A DNA stretch of 21,208 nt from Didymodactylos carnosus (taxonomy: Eukaryota > Rotifera > Eurotatoria > Philodinida > Philodinidae). The notes below the pieces were generated by a model. It ran no database searches, was not told the origin of the DNA, and worked only from the letters and a program-made list of their open reading frames with translations. Within the stretch, counting starts at the first letter, position 1, and each line of letters opens with the position of its first letter. Location: positions 1 to 21,208 of the forward strand of contig CAJNOQ010003154.1 in NCBI GenBank assembly GCA_905250885.1, given 5' to 3'. Shown piece by piece: positions 9,638 through 21,208 of this stretch. The position numbers and the translations under genes were made by a program.

Positions 9638-9741
9638 CATATGGGCATAAATCCTTTTAGGCTTTTTCTTAGAACAATATTCTCTGTCATAGGTCTGATA
9701 TTATTGGAGACGCCGGTGGATACTTGGGAAGGTTCCCTCGT
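9638..9741. mobile_element. Eroded single end of the 1666-2274 foldback family
   Basis: This stretch has ATCCTTTTAGGCTTTTT near its left and finishes GGGAAGGTTCCCTCGT. It parallels the right arm of the 609-bp foldback (ATCCTTTTAGGCTTTTT about 2184-2200, GGGAATGTTCCCTCGT at 2259-2274) at nearly the same spacing. The sequence between is strongly diverged and no second arm is visible. It is an old, one-ended remnant or a member of a related subfamily. Confidence 0.6.
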
Positions 9742-10210
9742 AGGATAGCTTTTCGTGTTCTAACAACACGCTTCGACTCTTTGTACATCGCTGCTTGACC
9801 TTTTCGTCGATGCTCACAGCAAAGAGAATAGTATGTATGGGTTCAGTACATCTCGTTTTTTCCTCCTATTCTGACATAATACTAGCATTATTTATTTTTC
9901 CGAGGAAGAGCGAGACATACTTGTATCAGAGTATGTTCTTAGAAAACATTTTTTCTTTAAAGTACGTGCTTTCAAGAAACATAAAGAAAGCAAAGGAAAA
10001 TGCGTAATACTTTTTTTCGCAGCGATATTAAATAGTTGTGTGAAGAATAGGATACTACTAAACGATTAGTGAGTGTAAGAAAATTTGATTTTGTAACCTT
10101 TTTGGTGATTAAAAAAGTTAGAATATTCATCTAGAGTTTATGATCATTCAAACAACGGTAAGAATTGTTCAAATGATTGCAAATGGTATAATAGATGATT
10201 AACAAAATTA
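9742..10210. other. Spacer, possible promoter side of the small membrane gene
   Basis: A 70-codon frame at 9795-10007 has no recognisable feature. No TATA or other promoter element stands out from the AT-rich background. Confidence 0.35.
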
Positions 10211-10656
10211 ATGACACTGTCATTCTATTTCATCTTGCTACAGATTAGTAAAAATCATCTAGATATAGCAATAAGTTTCATCCTCATTTGTGTGGCTATC
10301 TTAATATATCAAATATATTCTTTTTGTTTTAGTCATGCTCTTTATTACTATAATATGCGTTGTTTTTGCTTTGATTGTGATTGCTGTGTTATTCGCCTGT
10401 GTATTTGAAGTATGGAGAAAGGTAAACAATGAATCGTTGAGTAAACTGTTTTGAAAGTAAGTTGTTGTTCTTGTTATTCTAGAAAAATACTAATTGTCAT
10501 TCTAATTTGTCAACACCAGTTCAACGAGCATCTGACGATGTATCATTTAAAGTTGTCCATAATGAAAAGCAAAAAATCGGTAATAAGTCTGAAAATGAAA
10601 TTAGAATTATATCAACAACAGCAGAAATAAATAGTGAACCAATTTCAAGAGTATAA
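10211..10656 (+). CDS. Small single-pass membrane protein, split gene
   Basis: Exons 10211-10247, 10333-10421 and 10483-10656, with GT-AG introns of 85 and 61 nt, join in frame to 300 nt, giving 99 residues. Residues about 5-37 are one long hydrophobic run (FYFILLQI then IMLFITIICVVFALIVIAVL). It is followed by EVWRKK and a hydrophilic 58-residue tail rich in Ser, Asn, Lys and Glu. The positive charges after the helix suggest that the tail is cytosolic. The second and third exons are well supported by a strong pyrimidine-rich acceptor and a clean donor and acceptor. The first exon is less sure: an alternative start is the ATG at 10335, giving 86 residues, and more upstream exons could exist. 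I do not recognise a family. Overlapping AATAAA signals lie about 120 nt past the stop. Confidence 0.5.
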
Positions 10657-10776
10657 ATAATAACATTTGATTGATAATCTTGAGCAATACAAAATGATTT
10701 ACAAACATGATCATCTTTTTGTTAGTTTTATTTGAAAATTATGCTGTTTCACTTGTGTTTAGCATGAACCATTTAT

Positions 10777-10786
10777 AATAAATAAA
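10777..10786 (+). promoter_or_regulatory. Polyadenylation signal of the small membrane protein gene
   Basis: Two overlapping AATAAA motifs lie about 120 nt after the stop codon. Their position supports a real gene ending at 10656. Confidence 0.45.
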
Positions 10787-12432
10787 ATTATACTAAAATG
10801 ATTCAGTAACTTCAACAATGATCGTGTAGCATTTTTGTATGCAAAAACAATTGCTCAGTCAGAATGTTTATAGAAGAATTTAGGGACTGACATGTATGAA
10901 TTATACGCCCTATTCTATAATTAATTCTTTTTTAGGGATGAAATTTGCTACTTACTAATGTTTTGTGCTCGAATTTTTGATAAAATAAATGCATCTAGTT
11001 AGTCAAACTTTTATCTAGTTTCATACCCAATTGATAATAAGCCTAATAAGACCTAATTGAGTTAATACATGCTAAATCTTATTCATATTTACTTATGAAA
11101 GTGAAATGTTTTCGGATAGAATAAGTTTTCTCTAGCAAGCCATGTATATAGATTTGCACCTCATATATAACTCATAGAGGATAGAAGCAGCATATTGAAG
11201 GTGAGTATGGTTTTGTTGCGTTTTCATATTAATAAACAAACTTTCATTTTTCTTGACTCCCAAAGCAAATTTTATGATCCTGTTATATACAAGAGAAGGG
11301 TTACGCAGGTGTCTTCCAGTTATTATCAAAGTTTTGTTTTTTCTCATGCTGTCGTACCATTTATATTAGGCAATTATCCGAAGCTTTCGGTCTGAACTGA
11401 TCAAGAAATAGCTCAGAGGCAGAATTGATGAATATAGTACACCAGATCGAATCAGTCTTGGTAAAATTGCTTTTCTTGCATAGTCTACACCATTATTTCG
11501 AAATTAAAAAAATTGCAAAACATTGAGTGAAATACAGAACTGACCATTGCTATAGAGTCTAACAAGTGTAGACTTATATGCGACTAGTTAACGGTAAAAA
11601 GTTCGACATTTTGTAGTGTTTTTTATGAAGTTAAAAAGTTGACAACAGTGATATCGTCAACAACAGAGAATTTCATGTTCTTAGATGTAAACCTTGAGCT
11701 TTAACTCAAAATGTAGATTAGATTTGAGAAAATGGGTTTGACACAAATTTTGATTTATAAACTTTCTGAAAAATGAAGTCCTCAAAAAAGTCATGAAGAA
11801 GTTGTTTTCAAACTGTCTGATTTTAACGTCATAAAATTTTGATCAAACTAAGATATAAGAGCGACATAACAATGTATAAATTGTTGATCTTCTAACAAAC
11901 ATTTAAATGAAATACAAGACTAGAGAGTTAAATAGCGAAACGAGTATATATTAGAAAAAAAAAAAGTCGTATTTGATCATTGTATAATTGCAGATGATGG
12001 GAATTATAATTCACGGTTATGATTAATATTTGTAATAACTTTTTAAATGCACTATTTATTTTGAACACATGAGGCTATCTGAAACAAGACTCAAGGCAGT
12101 GAGAACTATTTATGCCTTTTACTATATCTCAAAAGAAAACGTCAACTAGACTAATATGAACATTACAGTAACATAGACACATCTCACAGAAAGGAAAAAC
12201 TATTTTGTTCAGACGTTTAGATATATGTAAACTTAGATAGAATTTAGTTTCATGGCTGTCATATATGCTAAAATGGTTAAAAGCTCAAATTCTATAACCT
12301 ATTAAATAGACTAAAGATGAATTGATATTAATGTTTTCTTTTTCTGTTAAATATCTTTTAAAAAATTATTATAAATTGAGCAATAAAATTATATTATGCT
12401 ATTTAAATGAAAAATAAATAAAAAGACTATTG
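10787..12432. other. Gene-poor spacer, no feature seen
   Basis: About 1.6 kb of AT-rich DNA. Short open frames at 11132-11347 (-) and 11195-11395 (+) overlap each other on opposite strands and have no motifs. No repeat with clear ends was found. Confidence 0.45.
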
Positions 12433-12438
12433 TTTATT
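12433..12438 (-). promoter_or_regulatory. Polyadenylation signal of the four-helix membrane gene
   Basis: TTTATT on the plus strand is AATAAA on the minus strand, about 64 nt beyond the stop of the gene ending at 12502. Confidence 0.4.
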
Positions 12439-12501
12439 AAACTTATTTTTTTGTTTTGATTTTCAATATCTAAAATAGATTTTTTTGTTTTTTTTTGTTC
12501 C

Positions 12502-12999
12502 TTAAAAATATGTCATTTTAGCCCAATATTCTTCTTCCGTTTGTGTTGATACACGTTTTTTCGATTGTATTGTTTTATGTAATGCAATTAATCGACATGT
12601 TGCCAATAGTACAGATGTAGTTAATGAAATACTTATAAGTAAGATAAGAATTTGATCAACAAATGGACTTGAAAATGTTTTAATTTCAGTTTTTGTATAA
12701 GAATAAATAGCCAAAATGAATATAAGACGAATAATTATTAAAATTAACGATAAAATTAGAAAAATACCGACTAAAATTAATAAACTAATTTTATTTGCCC
12801 ATGTTGCAAATATAGCTAGACAAATTCCAATAAACCAGATAATACTCAGTACATAAATAACAGCCGAATATTCTTTTGATAATTGAAAAAAGCCAAGTGT
12901 AAGATTAAGTATAATAATTATTAATACTAATAAATAATAAATTGTTAAAAATATACGTAAAAATAATTTTTCATATTGGTTATCAACACTAATCGACAT
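12502..12999 (-). CDS. Four-transmembrane protein of unknown family
   Basis: Uninterrupted minus-strand frame of 165 residues starting at ATG. It has four strong hydrophobic segments: about 12-38 (LFLRIFLTIYYLLVLIIIIL), 45-67 (VIYVLSIIWFIGICLAIFAT), 70-99 (ISLLILVGIFLILSLILIII) and 114-140 (QILILLISISLTTSVLLATC). The N-terminus is short and polar (MSISVDNQYEKL). The loop before helix 4 is about 15 residues (YTKTEIKTFSSPFVDQ), and the C-terminal tail of about 25 residues is charged and ends EEEYWAKMTYF. The four-helix layout with short loops and cytosolic ends resembles MARVEL, LAPTM or similar tetraspan families. The Cys pattern of true tetraspanins is absent, and I can assign no family. A TTTTCGATTTTAG acceptor-like tract 8 nt before the ATG suggests a 5' untranslated intron. 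Length, start codon and a downstream polyadenylation signal support a real gene. Confidence 0.7.
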   Translation of the reverse strand: MSISVDNQYEKLFLRIFLTIYYLLVLIIIILNLTLGFFQLSKEYSAVIYVLSIIWFIGICLAIFATWANKISLLILVGIFLILSLILIIIRLIFILAIYSYTKTEIKTFSSPFVDQILILLISISLTTSVLLATCRLIALHKTIQSKKRVSTQTEEEYWAKMTYF

Positions 13000-15699
13000 T
13001 ATAGAATCTAAAATCGAAAAATAATATTACAAAGTTTTTCAAATCATTATGGTAGTTTCAACAGTTCAGTTGTAAATATGTTGAAGGTTTTTAATAGAAA
13101 TATCCCTATGGATAGATAATGTATAATATTTAAAAATCTTTTATCTTACTCATACGTGGAGAGTAAAAAAACTATTTATTTATTGAGTAAAAGATATTAC
13201 TATCATATCCTACTCTCTATGCCTAACTTCATGGTCGTGCGATGAATATTTTCACTTCTGTTATTAACATTGAGAATATCTGCGTGACTGTTTTGATAAT
13301 CATAAAAAAAAAAAAAAGAAGAAAAATTCCATACTAGAAAAGAACAGAACCAAAAAATTTCTGTTTCTCTGATTTTATGCAGAAGAAAAAAAAAACATTA
13401 GGGAAATTATTATAAAAGATAGTGAACGAGAGCTAATAAATACTTTTATTTGAAGAGAAAGATCTGCACATTTTATATGACTGAATGCAATACATTAGAA
13501 CTAAATTCTTAGGAATGCATTTTAAGATATGCGCATAGAGTACAATAAAATATTGACAGAATTATCACTCTTGTGCTATACTATACAAAGATTAAATATG
13601 ATTTATAAACCTTTTAGAACATTCACATGAAAATTTTTAAACTTTCTTAATGAAAATACTTTTCTAGTTAATCTCAATGTGATCAGTTAACATTAAGATG
13701 AATTGAAGAGAGAATTTTTCAAGCATGTAACCTGGTATCAAAAAATAAATATCTTTTTTAGTTTAGAAATAATTATAGACAATATCATACGATGTTAAAT
13801 GCATACGTACACATCATAAGGACAGCATTATTTTTTTCAACGAATTTTATATAAACTGTGCAATTGTAGCAGAATCCATTTTCATTCCTATCTGGTAAAA
13901 AAGCTTATCAGCGTAGACCCTGAGTCTAAACTGTAAGTGCTCCATTCAAACGTGAAGGACTAAGGTGGGGCTGTATGAAATCCATGCCTCGAGTGTGTAC
14001 GTTTACATTTAGCTTGTCCGCATTTGTTTGCCGGCGTTAGCTTGTTCAATATTGTCCGTGGGTCGCGTACCTTCGCAAGCGTTAGGGACAGGTATGGGAT
14101 GAATAAAATTTGCAGATTTCCAGCATAATCTCCCTGTACAAACTTTCACTTCTTGTTCTTCCTCTTTCAAAGTAATTCAAAGGAGGAGTTACACAAAACG
14201 GTGGTGATAAGCGTCAAATACTGGAACTAACAAGTACATTTTAAAAGAACTATGACTATTTCAGCTATTATTTTTAAAAGATCGGTTAACGTATTATAAA
14301 AAATGATATGTTTTTGAATAAAACAATTTATAACTCATTGAAATATGTTCCGTAGTTGTGCAGATTATGCGTCCTTACTATTAAAAGTAAAATTGAGTCG
14401 TATTACGACTGCTCTTTGCTCTTGACGACTGAGTGCTATTCCATTGGAATCGTGCCACATTCACATCAACTTTATCGTAAAAACGAATATCCTGTGTAAA
14501 CGAATATAGTACTATGAATAAGATCAACGAATATGATGGTAAAATTGTTATAATTTGTATACGGTATTATAGTAGATCTCAAATCAATATTTACTTGATA
14601 TTGATTATTTTTTAGGTCAGTCGAAGCTCAATGCCTTTTTAAAAACAGAATTTCCAATAGAACTTGAACTTTAGAAGAGTAATCAGCTACTTCATCCTGT
14701 ATACATATAAAAAATATATTAGAGAAAAGTGAGTATAAGAATGAGCTGATTTTTTGACACTTAACTCCTATTTGACGCTCTATATTTGGTACTTAGAGAT
14801 CCTACTTATTCAAATATATTTATATATATATAAATTTTTGAATAGAAAAACGCGTCTTGAAACACGTTATAGATTATATAATATAATTAATAAAAACAAA
14901 TATAAAACGCTTTTATTCTACGTTCATCAGTACCATATTCGAGTACTAATGCACGTTTTATTATAGATTTTGGCAAAACAGCGGATCATCATTTTTGCGT
15001 TTTTAAGTAATAAAAAGTCTAGTGAATTTTTTGACATAGGACGATTATGAACCCTTTCGAACATATATCAATTAATAAGTGCATTTTCAAGGGCCTAATC
15101 AGATTATTTCATTCTGTTATTTCTTTTATGTTACTTGACAAGTATCAAGGCTTTAGTGGTCCATTGCTTATAGACCGGCATCCTTCCGTTACAGAAAAGT
15201 GTAAGAATTTAGAAAAATATATAATTTAAGTAATGTTAATGACAGGAATGGAGGTTAGAATATCTAAAAACATTTCTCTCCCAATATTTTTCTTTTTTGG
15301 GGCATCCATCGGTTTTTCTCCTTATTGATCATTTTAAACATAGATTTATTCCCTAAAGCCAAAAGATAGAGCAAGTCAAATTTACGAGTATTTGCTCAAA
15401 ATGAAATACTAATGAAAATTTATAAGTATCCCAAGGTTTCATATAAAACTTGTGTAGTACTTTATGGAGTGCTCGCATTTCTTAAATTCACGTAGCAAGT
15501 ATTTCTTTTACGTTCAAAATATCTAAGTACGCTGGACGTTACTTGCTCAAACACTTACACAAGTACATTCGTTAGAGAATTCATCATTTATAACTTGTTT
15601 ACTGGTTAGTAACATGTTTGAAAGCTTTTTTATGTTCTCGATTATGACGTGAAGCGCGCGTGAACACGTTTTTTTCAAATGCAGAAAAAGCCACTGGTA
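13000..15699. other. Long gene-poor spacer
   Basis: About 2.7 kb without a recognisable gene. Homopolymer A runs occur near 13303 and 13385. A less AT-rich patch at about 13900-14200 contains no tRNA arms or coding exon that I can identify. Small frames at 14754-14966 and 15047-15229 have no motif. From about 15420 onward the words AAGTA and TACTT become noticeably frequent, leading into the denser block that starts at 15700. Confidence 0.4.
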
Positions 15700-16268
15700 T
15701 CCTTGGTGAATGTGTAAAAATAGGGTACTTATTGGATACCATGGGCTATACTAATGTCATAGGATACTTGACTTTCCCAAGCAAAAGTATTTAGGTACCT
15801 TTCAAGTATTTTTTTAAGTATCTCTGCTAGCCTCTGCCAAGTATTAAAGTGTCTAACAAGTAATTTTAGGTACCCATCCAAGTAATGTCATAGGTACTTA
15901 GACATACTTGGCTTGCGTCAGCCAACGTTCTTAGGTACCCGTAATCAAATACATTCACTAGAAATGGTCCAAAAATCGAAACGATGAAGAAACAGAATAA
16001 ATTACAGAAAAAGATTATAATTAAGGATAAATTCTGAAAAGAGCAATATATGTCAGGTATGTCACGATATGTCACAAATACAAAAGTAGAATAGTAGGCA
16101 TTGGCAGACAGTCTATTCAGAAAAAATGTGAAAAATCATCTTAAATATGTGAAAATCGGTTATCACGGTACCAAAAGTAAGTACTAAATACTTTCAATAT
16201 TCCAACAACGAAAAATACTTAAACAGGGTACTTGAATGCATAACTAAAAAGTACTTTAAAGTATCTAA
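15700..16268. repeat. Block of scattered CAAGTA/TACTTG and GGTACC words
   Basis: AAGTA, TACTT, GGTACC and GGATAC recur on both strands at irregular spacing. Examples are TTTAGGTACCTTTCAAGTA near 15790, TTTTAGGTACCCATCCAAGTA near 15864, and TTAGGTACCCG near 15932. Further copies follow at about 16165-16265 (GTAAGTACTAAATACTT, AAAAAGTACTTTAAAGTA). It is not a tandem array, since the spacing varies. The density of one word and its complement is far above the surroundings. Thinner occurrences extend left to about 15420. I could not define inverted ends, so calling it a mobile element would be inference. Confidence 0.5.
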
Positions 16269-16642
16269 TTTTCTTAACTAATTCTGACACTACTAATAGG
16301 AGAGTTCCTCTTCAGAAGCATTGGAATCAGTAAATTAACTAGGGGGTATATTAATAAACGTGTAGCTAAAACTGAGCCGAGTTCATATTTTTGAGTTATT
16401 TTCCCATTTTTTCATTGAAAATTCGATGTATACCATAACTATTAATTCGCGCGAGCTCGATTTGAACTCTTCGGGCTCTAAGAAGTCTAGATTCTGAAAG
16501 AAAAAATTATTAATTTATTCTCATAACGCGATTGCTCACTAAAATTTACGTAAGATGATTTTTTGATGTGTTAAATTCTCTAGAATTCTCATACAGTTCC
16601 CAATATTCAACCATACCTCGAGATAGCCCTTCTTTTGTGATA
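16269..16642. other. Spacer, nothing seen
   Basis: AT-rich DNA between the word-rich block and the mariner-type foldback. No exon or repeat is recognised. Confidence 0.4.
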
Positions 16643-17341
16643 TACAGTACTGGAAAATTATAGAGCCACTGTATTGAGTGGCTAGGTGGAACCTGAATAG
16701 TGATTTGGATAGCCGTTGAAGTTCTCTACCAAATGTAGTATGCGTCAAAATTCCAGAAAAAAGGTTTTGAAGAAAGTTTTCTAGAAAACCCTTCCAGCGG
16801 AGCTCTAAGTGAATTTTGCTAAAAGTATTTTCGATATAGTTATCTAGAAGAGCATAGAATTCTGAAAACATGAAGCGTCGCACAGCTCTCGACGATCTTT
16901 CGTTGAAAAGTTACAGGCATCGGAAAATCCAAAATAGTATAATTTACGAAAAACACGCTAAAACTCGGCTAAAAAACAAGTTAAACTTTCGTTAAACTTG
17001 TTTTTCGTAAATTATACTATTTTGGATTTTCCGATGCCTGTAACTTTTCAACGAAAGATCGTCGAGAGCTGTGCGACGCTTCATTTTTTCAGAATCTTAT
17101 GCTCTTTTAAATAACTATATTGAAAATATTTTCAGTAAAACTCTATAGGACTTATAGCTACGCTGGAGGGTTTTTCTAGAAAACTTTCTTCAAAACCTTT
17201 TTTCTGGAATTTTGACACATAATACATTTGATAGAGAACTTCAACGGCTATCCAAATCACTATTCAGATTCCACCTAGCCATTCGGCTTTATCGAAAAAT
17301 TTCAAAAATACAATGGCTCTATAATTTTTTCCAGTACTGTA
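16643..17341. mobile_element. Tc1/mariner-type foldback element with TA duplication
   Basis: A 695-bp palindromic element (16645-17339) is flanked by TA on each side (16643-16644, 17340-17341). The termini read CAGTACTGGAAAA and then TTATAGAGCCA on both strands. TA target duplication and CAGTACTG-like ends fit the Tc1/mariner superfamily. No transposase is present, so it is non-autonomous. The arms extend to the centre. The innermost 86 bp (16870-16955 and 16999-17084) are perfectly complementary, while the outer arms carry many substitutions and indels. A second short hairpin, AACAAGTTAAAC with its complement GTTAAACTTGTT, sits in the loop. The 114-codon minus-strand frame across the left arm is a by-product of the palindrome. 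Confidence 0.87.
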
Positions 17342-18424
17342 TGATATTCGTAGTTTTTTACATTGCTTCCACAGAAAACTGACAAGCCTTAGGTTCTTAA
17401 ATTGAGAAATCTCTTCTTTCCCTATACACATTCTTTTTTATAAAGAAAGGTACAGAGAACTTAACATATTAATACGCTTTTAACATATAATATTTTACTT
17501 TGAAATGTAGAAAAATTTAAAAACAAGCGAAGAGGACATCTACAGTAATGAATGGGCGAGTGCGATCTACAGTTCAAGTTCTAGTTCATAACAATAAAGT
17601 CACCTGCTGAAAGATCTTATATAGTGGAGGAAAACACTTCTTATTCTGTGTGTAGATGAGTTGTTGTCCATTTTAGTCACTTCTGCCATCTACGAAAACT
17701 TTATCATTTTATTCATTAATCTTTACTTATCAGGTGTTCAGTACAGAAAGCACCCGTTAAGTTTGAAGGTTTATTGTGATATGTTTATACATGACCTAAG
17801 ACTTGAGAGGACAGGGACAAAAAGCTGACTGGTAGTATTTTTAGCTAATAGAACGTGTGGTTAATCATCCGTAGTATTTGGTTAATTCAGAACTGCGTAA
17901 TTTTTCCCCGTTTAAACGTTTGCGAGCCTCGATAGGCATTCTTTTTATTTTTTTTGCAGAAATAACAAACATAGCGTATAGAAATATTTCTACAATTATT
18001 TTTCACGTAACACCGTTCCTCATCTTATTCTATGATGTTCTTGCGTTTTTCACTTCACAACTTACCATTATAGTTATACTATATTCGAGGTTCTTTTGTA
18101 CAACAATTCACAAGTATCGAAGCTTGACCATATCGAGTTGTGTCTGGTGCGCCGTTGATCTTCAAATTAACTTCTTTGTAGATTTTATAGTTTTCTTACC
18201 TTTTCTACTGAGTTATTCAAGCAATGACATCTGTACTGGTATGTATAAATGTTTCACAATGCTCGATAATGGAATGTGATGATAAGTTAAGAGGAAAGCT
18301 TAAGTTTGTAGAAGTTGTTACAAATGTGCTTTGACACATTTTATTATCAAATTCTAATCTCTTTATCATTAAACTTTACTCTATTAATACTGATTCTCGC
18401 TAATAGTGTATCTACCTCATTTAG
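17342..18424. other. Spacer upstream of the AMPK gene
   Basis: No conserved exon is certain. A 133-codon hydrophobic frame at 17878-18279 begins with TTG, lacks an early ATG and overlaps the likely 5' end of the kinase gene, so I do not call it. A candidate first coding exon of the kinase is 18224-18238: ATG plus four codons (M-T-S-V-L), then donor GTATGT. It joins in frame to the exon at 18425 over a 186-nt intron, but support is only splice phase and position. Confidence 0.35.

Positions 18425-21208
<2,784 letters not shown>

Noticed and set aside
11132-11395. Overlapping short frames on opposite strands
   Set aside because: Both lack motifs and splice support; mutual overlap suggests chance.
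13900-14100. Less AT-rich patch considered as a tRNA or gene fragment
   Set aside because: No cloverleaf arms, no T-loop with matching stem, and no coding similarity could be found by eye.
15700-16268. Possible CRISPR-like or tandem satellite array
   Set aside because: The short words are irregularly spaced and occur on both strands, so there is no repeat-spacer or tandem period, and the host is clearly eukaryotic.
16539-16883. 114-codon minus-strand open frame
   Set aside because: It lies over the left arm of the Tc1/mariner-type foldback and its flank. It resembles no transposase and is explained by the palindrome.
17878-18279. 133-codon hydrophobic open frame upstream of the AMPK exons
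   Set aside because: It begins with TTG, has no early ATG, shows no family motif, and runs into the likely first-exon region of the kinase gene. Runs of hydrophobic codons are expected in T-rich DNA.

Overview
The window looks like nuclear DNA of a small invertebrate, most likely a bdelloid rotifer or a similar AT-rich metazoan. The grounds are AT-rich sequence, compact split genes with GT-AG introns mostly of 55-200 nt, AATAAA signals just after stop codons, and animal-type genes (an NME6-like nucleoside diphosphate kinase and an AMPK catalytic alpha subunit). The species assignment is inference.

Layout. 304-1246 (+): complete six-exon NME6-like gene. 1535-3180: a 92-bp perfect inverted repeat, with one ambiguous base (N) at its inner edge, encloses a 609-bp foldback element (1666-2274). 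3318-3752: possible broken trypsin-like protease gene. 4803-6350 (+): three-exon BTB/POZ gene with an unrecognised C-terminal half. 6475-7066: 584-bp piggyBac-type element with perfect 13-bp inverted ends, TTAA on both sides and only the cysteine-rich transposase tail left. 7763-7945 (-): possible integrase/transposase scrap. 9638-9741: one eroded end related to the 1666-2274 foldback. 10211-10656 (+): small split gene for a single-pass membrane protein. 12502-12999 (-): intronless four-helix membrane protein. 15700-16268: block of scattered CAAGTA/TACTTG and GGTACC words. 16645-17339: Tc1/mariner-style foldback with a TA duplication. 18425-20637 (+): 5' part of the AMPK alpha kinase gene, running off the right edge.

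The AMPK gene carries the most unusual item. One intron is 1,266 nt long because it holds an 866-bp element with about 40-bp inverted ends, whose interior is largely made of degenerate TAACGC/GCGTTA words. The next intron holds a small 164-bp foldback.

The genes do not form an operon or pathway. NME6-like kinase and AMPK both relate to nucleotide and energy balance, but their proximity shows no functional link. The main theme is gene-poor DNA colonised by several unrelated non-autonomous, hairpin-forming elements. No tRNA, rRNA or CRISPR array was seen.
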